A stretch of DNA of 64,000 bases, from NCBI RefSeq assembly GCF_024494725.1, contig NZ_JANHDK010000001.1, positions 62,001 to 126,000 on the forward strand. The letters run 5' to 3'. Positions 28,002-34,078 of the stretch are shown in pieces. The position numbers were made by a program, and so were the translations under genes. This DNA comes from Haloplanus ruber. GTDB lineage: Archaea > Halobacteriota > Halobacteria > Halobacteriales > Haloferacaceae. Numbering within the stretch: the stretch's first letter is position 1; each line of letters opens with the position of its first letter. Below the pieces are notes generated by a model. It worked only from the letters and a program-made list of their open reading frames with translations, was not told the DNA's origin and did no database searches.

Positions 28002-28368
28002 CGCGCCCCTCACTGGACTCCGGTGGTAGCTCAAGCTGGAGCACCGCGGCCGCGTACGTTTTGCCTTGACTGTCGTACCGGAGGCTGAACTGTCCGCCAC
28101 CGTCGAGTGCCTCGCTAGCGACAAAATTGAACCCCAGTAAATTCGGCAGTCGATACCGGGTCACCGACCCGTCAACGAACGCATCAAACAACGCAGCGAC
28201 GCGATCAGCAGTCAACTGTCGATCCAACCGACGATACGCAGCCTCGGATTCGGCGATGATCCCGATATTGAACGTGTTCGCCTTATCACCCGAGCGGCCG
28301 TACGCGATTTCGCCAACTCGAACGGCCTGCTCCGGCGACGGTGCGGCCTCACTCTCGCCGTTACTCAC
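27994..28368 (-). CDS. AtuA-like ferredoxin-fold small protein
   Basis: 124 residues. The core GEIAYGRSGDKANTFNIGII matches the ferredoxin-fold domain that is usually fused to the C-terminus of AtuA/DUF1446 proteins. Here it is a separate gene that overlaps the DUF1446 gene by 8 bases, so the two polypeptides most likely form one complex. In Pseudomonas, AtuA belongs to the acyclic-terpene utilisation cluster, but its reaction is unknown. Confidence 0.82.
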   Translation of the reverse strand: MSNGESEAAPSPEQAVRVGEIAYGRSGDKANTFNIGIIAESEAAYRRLDRQLTADRVAALFDAFVDGSVTRYRLPNLLGFNFVASEALDGGGQFSLRYDSQGKTYAAAVLQLELPPESSEGRDE

Positions 28369-29713
28369 CGACGCTCACCTCCGGTTCGACGACTGACTGT
28401 GGCACCAGCGTCGGCCACACGTCGATAATCGGGCGTGGCCGTGGTCGCCCGCTGTCAGTAAGCCCGGTCACACTCGGCGGACCGGCCAGTGACAGCGGGG
28501 CGAACTCCGTGCCCAAGCGACGGAGGTCCTCACGGTCCGGGCCACGGGCGGCAAACCGGAGTAACACTTCGTTGTGGTCGTCACGGTCAGGCGCTGCTGG
28601 ACCGTGTGCCGCATCGTGCCCGACGAACTCCGCACGCGTCTCCCACACTGAGAGGCCACGCTCCTCGATCCGTGACTCGATCACCGCCGCCGCACGCTCC
28701 GCTTTCGCGAGCGCGTCCGGGCGAGAGTACAGCATATTCCCCGCGACACGGTACCCGTTCGCAACGTGTACGCTCACCTTATACGAGTCCGGTGGCGATG
28801 ACCCCTCACACCCCGTAATCGCCACCGTATCACCAGCAACTTCCGTAATGTCGGGCGCGGTGAAATCCACAGCCACGTCCGGCGTCAGATAGGCCTGCGG
28901 GTCGCCGATTTCGTACACCAACTGCTGTGCGACCGTCGCCCGCGAAACCTCCCCGCCGGTACCGTCCGGTTTGGTGAGTCGCATCCCACCGTCGGCGTCG
29001 ACCTCCACGATCGGGTATCCGACGTTGTCGTACTCGATCGCCTCCCACTCTCGCGTCGAGTTCCCCCCTGTCACCTGAGTCCCGCACTCGATGAGATGTC
29101 CGGCGACGGTGCCAGCCGCAAGCCGGTCGTACTGTGTTCGATCCCACCCGTACTCGTGGATCAACGGGCCGAGCGCCAACGCCGGGTCGACTACGCGCCC
29201 CGTAATCACCACGTCGGCCCCCGCATCGAGCGCCGACGCGACCGGAAACGCACCCAGGTACGCCGCCGCCGTCACGATATCGTCCGCCACGTCTTCGTAC
29301 GGCGTGTCGTCCTCGAACGGCTCCAACCCGTACTCGGCATGTAGCCCGTCCAACTGGTCCGTGAGGTCGTCGCCGGTCACGGTAGCGACAGTCACGTCCA
29401 CGTTCTGCTCGGCGGCATGCTCGCGGACCCGGGCCGCACACGACGACGGATTCAGCCCACCGGCGTTCGTCACCACCCGCACGCCGCGGTCAATCAGTTC
29501 CGAGAGGTGTTCGGCAACGACGTAGTCGACGAAATCCGTCGCGTACCCCTTCTCCGGATCACGGTCGCGGAGCCGGTCGAGGACCCCCATCGTGACCTCC
29601 GCGAGGTACTCCAGTTGTAGGTATTCGAACGTTGCATCCGACGCCAAGAGCCGCTCAGTCGCATCCGGATAGTCGCCCCAGAATCCGGCAGCGTTAGCTA
29701 TTCGAACGGTCAT
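28361..29713 (-). CDS. AtuA family (DUF1446) protein
   Basis: 450 residues, matching the large domain of AtuA. The opening is MTVRIANAAGFWGDYPDATE, followed by DYLQ/EYLAEVTMGVLDRLRDRD and VVTNAGGLNPSSCAARVRE, all typical of DUF1446. The middle has DVVITGRVVDPALALGPLIHEYGW. The family is predicted to be a cytoplasmic enzyme in branched-chain or terpenoid acid degradation. It overlaps the HMG-CoA reductase gene by 4 bases and the small AtuA gene by 8 bases, so the order of translation is reductase, AtuA large, AtuA small. Confidence 0.86.
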   Translation of the reverse strand: MTVRIANAAGFWGDYPDATERLLASDATFEYLQLEYLAEVTMGVLDRLRDRDPEKGYATDFVDYVVAEHLSELIDRGVRVVTNAGGLNPSSCAARVREHAAEQNVDVTVATVTGDDLTDQLDGLHAEYGLEPFEDDTPYEDVADDIVTAAAYLGAFPVASALDAGADVVITGRVVDPALALGPLIHEYGWDRTQYDRLAAGTVAGHLIECGTQVTGGNSTREWEAIEYDNVGYPIVEVDADGGMRLTKPDGTGGEVSRATVAQQLVYEIGDPQAYLTPDVAVDFTAPDITEVAGDTVAITGCEGSSPPDSYKVSVHVANGYRVAGNMLYSRPDALAKAERAAAVIESRIEERGLSVWETRAEFVGHDAAHGPAAPDRDDHNEVLLRFAARGPDREDLRRLGTEFAPLSLAGPPSVTGLTDSGRPRPRPIIDVWPTLVPQSVVEPEVSVGE

Positions 29714-30981
29714 TCACTCAGCTCGTCGATCAGTTCCTCCGCACGGTCCTGCCGCACCGTCTCCTCGGCGACCATCCGTGCCGCCACTTCATCGACAAGA
29801 TCGTCCGGTGACCCCGCCTGAACCGCGATATTCTTCGCATGCAGGTTCATGTGACCACGTTGAATCCCCTCGCTTACGAGCGCGCGAAGCCCCGCAAAGT
29901 TCTGTGCAAGCCCGACCGCCGCAAACACGCCGGCGAGGTCGTCTGCGGAGTCTACGTCGAGCAGTTCAAGTGCAGCCTCCGCCGTCGGCTGCAGTCGCGT
30001 TGCCCCACCGACGGTTCCAACCTGAATCGGGAGTTCGATACTACACGCGAGACGCCCGTCGGCATCCACCTCGTACGTCGTCAACGGCCCGTATCCGTCC
30101 TGTGCCGCGTATGCATGCGCACCCGCTTCGATAGCTCGCCAGTCGTTAAACGTCGCCGTTGCAACCGCGTCGATTCCATTCATAATCCCCTTGTTGTGCG
30201 TCGCCGCGCGGTACGGGTCACCGGCCGCGAACGCCCACGCATTTACGATCCGATCTCGGATCTCTTCGCCGGACAGTTCCACGTCGTCAGTCTCTAACGC
30301 GTCTGGTTCGACCGTACACGTCGCGCGAGCCAGTCGCCTGTCCGCGAGATTCGAGAGAATTCGGAGCGATACGTCCCCGCCGGTCAACTCCTCGATTTTC
30401 GGTGCGAGCGCTTCCGCCATCGTGTTCACTGCGTTCCCACCCATCGCGTCACGGACATCGACGATCAAGTGGGTGATGAGCATCTCGCCGCGCGGCGTAT
30501 CGATAACCCGGGCCTGCACGTCCTCACACCCTCCCCCGTGTTCGACTAACACCGGGTCTTGCTCGTTAGCGCGTTCGATCAGGTCGTCTGCCGCGTCGAG
30601 CACCGTCGACTTAGCGTGATGCGGTGCCGGCACGTCCGTCGCCTGAATCTGTGCAATCATGATCGGCCCCGACACGTCGGTCGTGAACCCGTCAGTCCCG
30701 CGGGCCATCCGTGCCCCGAACGACGCCGCCGCGACGACACTCGTCTCCTCCACCGCCATGGGCACGAGCGTATCTTCGCCGTCGATACGGAAATTTGTCG
30801 CAATCCCAATCGGATACTCGAGCGTCCCGACGACGTTCTCGCTCACTCCGTCCGCACCGTCGACACCCAACGCACCTCCCCGCAGCGATTCAACTGTCTC
30901 CGGGTCGACGCCGGCATCGATCAACGCCTGTCGGCGCTCCGCGGGCGATCCCTTGTAGAAACCAGAGAGACGCGAATCCAT
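29710..30981 (-). CDS. mvaA: Class II hydroxymethylglutaryl-CoA reductase
   Basis: 423 residues. Class II enzymes (model: Pseudomonas mevalonii) usually oxidise mevalonate to HMG-CoA with NAD+. Visible motifs: ENVVGTLEYPIG (Glu48 onward), AVEETSVVAAAS (Glu80), the dinucleotide motif DAMGGNAVNTMAE (Asp178 onward), HNKGIMNGI (Lys264), FNDWRA (Asp280) and GHMNLHAKNIAV (His377/His381), matching the Glu-Lys-Asp-His catalytic set. Haloarchaeal lipid synthesis normally uses a class I reductase, so a class II enzyme beside AtuA and a symporter points to catabolism. It leads the operon; a TATA box lies 27 bases upstream of the ATG. Confidence 0.93.
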   Translation of the reverse strand: MDSRLSGFYKGSPAERRQALIDAGVDPETVESLRGGALGVDGADGVSENVVGTLEYPIGIATNFRIDGEDTLVPMAVEETSVVAAASFGARMARGTDGFTTDVSGPIMIAQIQATDVPAPHHAKSTVLDAADDLIERANEQDPVLVEHGGGCEDVQARVIDTPRGEMLITHLIVDVRDAMGGNAVNTMAEALAPKIEELTGGDVSLRILSNLADRRLARATCTVEPDALETDDVELSGEEIRDRIVNAWAFAAGDPYRAATHNKGIMNGIDAVATATFNDWRAIEAGAHAYAAQDGYGPLTTYEVDADGRLACSIELPIQVGTVGGATRLQPTAEAALELLDVDSADDLAGVFAAVGLAQNFAGLRALVSEGIQRGHMNLHAKNIAVQAGSPDDLVDEVAARMVAEETVRQDRAEELIDELSE

Positions 30982-31003
30982 ACGGGTGAGTCCTGTACTG
31001 TCA

Positions 31004-31014
31004 CTATTAATTTT
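31004..31014 (-). promoter_or_regulatory. Promoter (TATA box) of the mvaA-atuA operon
   Basis: Minus-strand AAAATTAATAG. Its centre is 27 bases upstream of the mvaA ATG at 30981, implying a leaderless operon transcript. No clear operator repeat is visible around it. Confidence 0.6.
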
Positions 31015-31215
31015 GTGATGGGCGGACTCTTGCGATCTGTTCGTCCAGCGCTTCCCGCCTCGCTACGCTTGGCAGGAACGCCGGCCTGCTTCGTACTACG
31101 TTCACGAACGTGCGAAAAGGGAGTGGATTGGAGCGGGAAGATAACGCACCTCGCCGGTTCCCTTCGCGCCCGATTCCAGGCAGTTCGAGCCTTCTACCGG
31201 GACTCCAGAACGACC

Positions 31216-31659
31216 ATGGAATCCCGAAAGAGCGAGCTAGAACCGGTCGATCCTCGAACCGCGCAGCAACTGTTCCTCGACCACAAGGAGACCGAATGCA
31301 CCGAGTCGACGGTGCGCAATCATCGGTACCACACGAGCGAGTTCGTCGAGTGGTGCGAGGAGAATGATGTCGACAATCTGAACGACCTCACCGGTCGCGA
31401 TCTTCAAGCACTCCGGCTCTGGCGGAAGGAGAGTAGCGACATCAATCTCATGACGCTCAACAACTACCTGTGCTCGTTGCGCGTCTTCATCAAGTGGTGT
31501 GGCTCCGTCGAAGCCGTCCCGGAGAACCTCTACGACAAGGTGATGAGGCCGCGAGTCTCACCCGATGACCAGCAGGCCGAAGAGACGCTGCGTCGGGACA
31601 CGCGAATGCTCCTCACGGAACAGGGAATCGCTCCGGACTCCTATTTGAACCGGGCTTGA
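31216..31659 (+). pseudogene. Truncated tyrosine recombinase (integrase), N-terminal core-binding domain only
   Basis: 147 residues. The SAM-like core-binding domain of haloarchaeal phage-type integrases is clear (STVRNHRYHTSEFVEWCEEN, LNDLTGRDLQALRLWRKESS, LNNYLCSLRVFIKWCGSVEA). After QQAEETLRRDTRMLL, where the catalytic domain should begin, the frame continues only 14 unrelated residues to a stop. The R-H-R-Y catalytic domain is missing, so it cannot recombine DNA. It marks the left side of an accessory island that ends at tRNA-Val. Confidence 0.82.
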
Positions 31660-31749
31660 ATCTGAACGAATTCAGTGTAGGGACATCCTCAATTGACGAT
31701 TACAACGTCTAAGAGCCTTCCAGACCCCGCTAAACTTCTCGGCGGAAAG

Positions 31750-32003
31750 TCACCGGTTCCGATCGATCCGCCGGCAGAATTCCTCGAAGTCCTTGGCGCC
31801 CGCGTCGTCGGCGATGTCGTGGAGTGTCCCGATACTCACACTATCGTAATATGGAACCGAAACAGTACGGGATTCAACATCTGTCCATCGGGGGGTGTTC
31901 ACTTGAGGATGTAGTGATCCCCGGCGATCCGATCGACCCAGAAATTCCCCTCGTTGCAGAGGACTTTGACAATACTCTTGCCGGAGAAATCCCGTTTGAC
32001 CAT
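31750..32003 (-). pseudogene. hicA: HicA-family toxin gene inactivated by a frameshift
   Basis: The ATG at 32003 opens MVKRDFSGKSIVKVLCNEGN and reaches GDHYILK before a TGA. In another frame the sequence continues with RTVSVPYYDSVSIGTLHDIA and then DDAGAKDFEEFCRRIDRNR, the normal HicA C-terminus, ending at a TGA at 31750. One missing base just after the ILK codons (a TGG reduced to TG) explains the break and restores an 84-residue protein. HicA is a small dsRBD-like mRNA interferase; the conserved GDHYILK His is present. It lies 4 bases after the hicB stop. Confidence 0.78.
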
Positions 32004-32007
32004 TTGA

Positions 32008-32241
32008 TCACGTGAGAGCGTCCGGCAGGCCGCCGCGATCCGGTGTGTTCTCGTCGGGATCGATTCCGAGATCTTGCAGTTCCTCCTCGGTGGGTTCACG
32101 TCCACCGTCGTCTTCGATCGCGTCGACGACGGCATCGAGATGTTCGAGGGCCTCGTCTTGCGTCTCGACTTGAGCGGACACCTCGATTTCAAGATCTCGG
32201 GCGGTCCAGGTGCCATCCTTGTTGTCTCGATGCCACACCAT
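32008..32241 (-). CDS. hicB: HicB-family antitoxin, probably rebuilt at its N-terminus
   Basis: 77 residues from the ATG at 32241. The part from GTWTARDLEIEVSAQVETQD through ALEHLDAVVDAIEDDG to EEELQDLGIDPDENTP is the haloarchaeal HicB pattern (partial RNase-H-like fold plus tail). The first residues MVWHRDNKD do not look like HicB but continue the frame of a nuclease-like remnant upstream, so the natural HicB start may have been lost by recombination. With the toxin gene broken, the antitoxin may be a relic. Confidence 0.65.
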   Translation of the reverse strand: MVWHRDNKDGTWTARDLEIEVSAQVETQDEALEHLDAVVDAIEDDGGREPTEEELQDLGIDPDENTPDRGGLPDALT

Positions 32242-32577
32242 CACGATGATTTCGTCGTCGGGATTCTGGTCGAGGAGCTTCGACGGCCGGAATGCGGAGA
32301 CATCGCGGGAAGTCTTCACGTCGATTTCGTAGCCAAACACCTCGAAGTCGTACGCGGAGAAGCTCTCGGGGTTGCACTTGCGGATCGCCTATTCGTTCTC
32401 CCACTCCCACATTTCGACGGGAAGGTACTCCCGGCAGAACTGTTCGAAGGCAAGTTCCCCGAGATTGCCGCGGCGCTTGGCGGGGACGTCGTCAGCGTCC
32501 TGTTTCACGGCCTGGTGGTGGGCACGTTTGCGGTCGATGTCATCAGGGGTATAGAGGTACACTACGTTGACATCTGA
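32242..32577 (-). pseudogene. Remnant of a nuclease-like or plasmid-borne gene fused to hicB
   Basis: On the minus strand this frame reads VVYLYTPDDIDRKRAHHQAV, then RRGNLGELAFEQFCREYLPV, then an in-frame TAG at 32389-32391, and continues AIRKCNPESFSAYDFEVFGY and EIDVKTSRDVSAFRPSKLL. The motif Y-E-I-D-V-K-T after a conserved E/Q helix resembles a PD-(D/E)XK nuclease core (D/E-x-K), but the match is by eye only. The nonsense codon and the direct run into hicB show that it is decayed. Confidence 0.5.
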
Positions 32578-32692
32578 AAGTGACGAGATGAATGTACCGG
32601 CAGCCGAAGCCGAGACGAATTATCAAATATTCTACTGAATGGCCGATTGTGACACCCTAGTTTTATGCAAATATATTCCCAATAGGAATCCT

Positions 32693-33361
32693 ATGCCTGT
32701 TGGGAAAGAAAAGACCACGATCGCGCTGGAGTATCCATTTCCGAGCGATCGAGTATTCCGCTATCAGGCGATGCAGGATCTCCTCGGACTGCTAATCGAA
32801 GGGCCATACGAAGAGTACACGGTGAGTCGACTTGCGGAGATGGTCGACGCCAACCAGGCGACGATTTCGAAGTCGGTGCGCCTGCTCAACGAGGCTGGAG
32901 CGATCCAGACCCGTCGAGATGGCAGAAAACGGTACATCGGTGTTCGTCGCGACCGGCTCTCGAAGCCTGATCCCGTCCTCTCGGTTCCACAGTCCGAATT
33001 CCACAAGCCACTCAAGGAACTCGTCGACCGAACACAGGAGGCACTCGACGACCTGGTCGGTATCCTCCTGTTCGGAAGCGTCGCCCGCGGGGATGCCGAC
33101 CGCGCGAGCGATATCGATCTGCTGGTCTTCGTCGACGGCGACAGAACCCAGGCCCGTCGTTCCGTCCAATCCATCGTCAGTGACCTAGAGAAGACCAAGT
33201 TTGACGGGGATCGATTCTCGTTCGAGGTGCTGGTTGAGTCGACCGACAGCGCGAGACGGATCGGCGACCGTCTCCAGCAGCAGTTCGACGGCGGGATTAC
33301 GCTCGTCAGCTCGGAGGAGCTGTCGACGATTCGCTCGGAGGTGTATGGCGATGGAGAATGA
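32693..33361 (+). CDS. MNT-domain nucleotidyltransferase with N-terminal winged helix (antitoxin of a HEPN/MNT pair)
   Basis: 222 residues. Residues about 25-90 form a winged helix (YTVSRLAEMVDANQATISKS, VRLLNEAGAIQTRRDG). The MNT nucleotidyltransferase core follows: GILLFGSVARGDADRASDID, the GSx10DxD signature with both Asp present. MNT antitoxins neutralise HEPN RNases, often by adding AMP to a HEPN tyrosine. The HEPN gene overlaps its 3' end by 11-17 bases. Its promoter is probably tttatgca (32662-32669), about 28 bases upstream of the ATG at 32693. The HTH could bind this promoter and autoregulate. Confidence 0.86.
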   Translation: MPVGKEKTTIALEYPFPSDRVFRYQAMQDLLGLLIEGPYEEYTVSRLAEMVDANQATISKSVRLLNEAGAIQTRRDGRKRYIGVRRDRLSKPDPVLSVPQSEFHKPLKELVDRTQEALDDLVGILLFGSVARGDADRASDIDLLVFVDGDRTQARRSVQSIVSDLEKTKFDGDRFSFEVLVESTDSARRIGDRLQQQFDGGITLVSSEELSTIRSEVYGDGE

Positions 33362-33836
33362 CGACGTCACGGACGCGCTGGCCGCCGCGGAGCGGAGCTT
33401 CGAGCAATCACCCGAACGGATCGAGGAAGGGCTCGACGTCGATGAGGCGGAGTTGGTCCAACTTCGGCGTGCGTGCCGGCTACGTGCGGCAGCATCGTTG
33501 CTACTGGATCGGGGCTACTACACGGTGGTTATCGAATCGTCGTTCGTGGCGATCGAACGCACCATCCAGTTTCGCCTCATCCACGACGGTGCGATGGAGC
33601 CGTCCGAGGTAATCAGCAGCCATCGCCGGCTCTACCAGCGCGGGGCCGAGGTCGGGCTCTACGACGAGGAGTTCGCTACCGAGCTTGCCGAGCTGTGGAA
33701 CCAGAATCGAACGAAAACGTACTATCGACTCGGGGTAGCGACCGAAGCGCAGGCAGTAGCCATGGAGGAGCTCGCAGCCGCTCTCCACCAACATCTGGTC
33801 GATGGAAGTCAGGTCAGTCACGAGTGTCTCTGCTGA
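33345..33836 (+). CDS. HEPN-domain protein (toxin of a HEPN/MNT pair)
   Basis: 163 residues (161 if the ATG at 33351 is used). All-helical HEPN fold: helix 2-3 has CRLRAAASLLLDRGYYTVVI and ESSFVAIERTIQF. The last helices carry WNQNRTKTYYRLGVATEAQA, where the usual RNase motif RX4-6H is replaced by R-TKT-YY without His. The tyrosines could be the AMPylation targets known from HepT-type toxins. RNase activity is therefore uncertain. It overlaps the MNT gene, the usual order for this toxin-antitoxin type. Confidence 0.82.
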   Translation: MAMENDDVTDALAAAERSFEQSPERIEEGLDVDEAELVQLRRACRLRAAASLLLDRGYYTVVIESSFVAIERTIQFRLIHDGAMEPSEVISSHRRLYQRGAEVGLYDEEFATELAELWNQNRTKTYYRLGVATEAQAVAMEELAAALHQHLVDGSQVSHECLC

Positions 33837-34050
33837 CCAGCCGCTCCAAAGTGTGCGACCGCCGCAACAGAGGATCTTGAATTAGCGGTCAACGGAAAGG
33901 CGAACTTATTGGCTCCTCCGCAGCAGATTATCAATCGTACCGCCTCTTCTGATAATGACACGTAAAATATATTTTGAGGTCAAATTCCAAACAGTAGTTG
34001 TATTTGAACTATTCAATTCTCTATCAAACACGGGGAATCCAGATAAGATT

Positions 34051-34059
34051 ATTTATAAT
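34051..34059 (+). promoter_or_regulatory. Promoter (TATA box) of the island helicase gene
   Basis: atttataat within a strongly AT-rich leader (33945-34070). The centre is about 24-27 bases before the ATG at 34079, which favours that codon as a leaderless start and argues against the ATG at 34064, which would lie inside the promoter. Confidence 0.6.
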
Positions 34060-34078
34060 AAGAATGAGACAGCCGGAT

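Noticed and set aside
30559..31215. N-terminal extension of the integrase frame by 219 codons
   Set aside because: The extension runs antisense through mvaA; the integrase-like part starts at the ATG 31216.
31693..32015. Two short plus-strand frames overlapping each other
   Set aside because: They lie opposite the broken hicA gene, whose two halves read as a known family on the minus strand; the plus-strand frames have no family character.
32074..32577. 167-codon plus-strand frame with a plausible-looking sequence
   Set aside because: It is antisense to hicB and the nuclease-like remnant, both of which have recognisable sequence; its apparent regularity comes from the codon structure of those genes.
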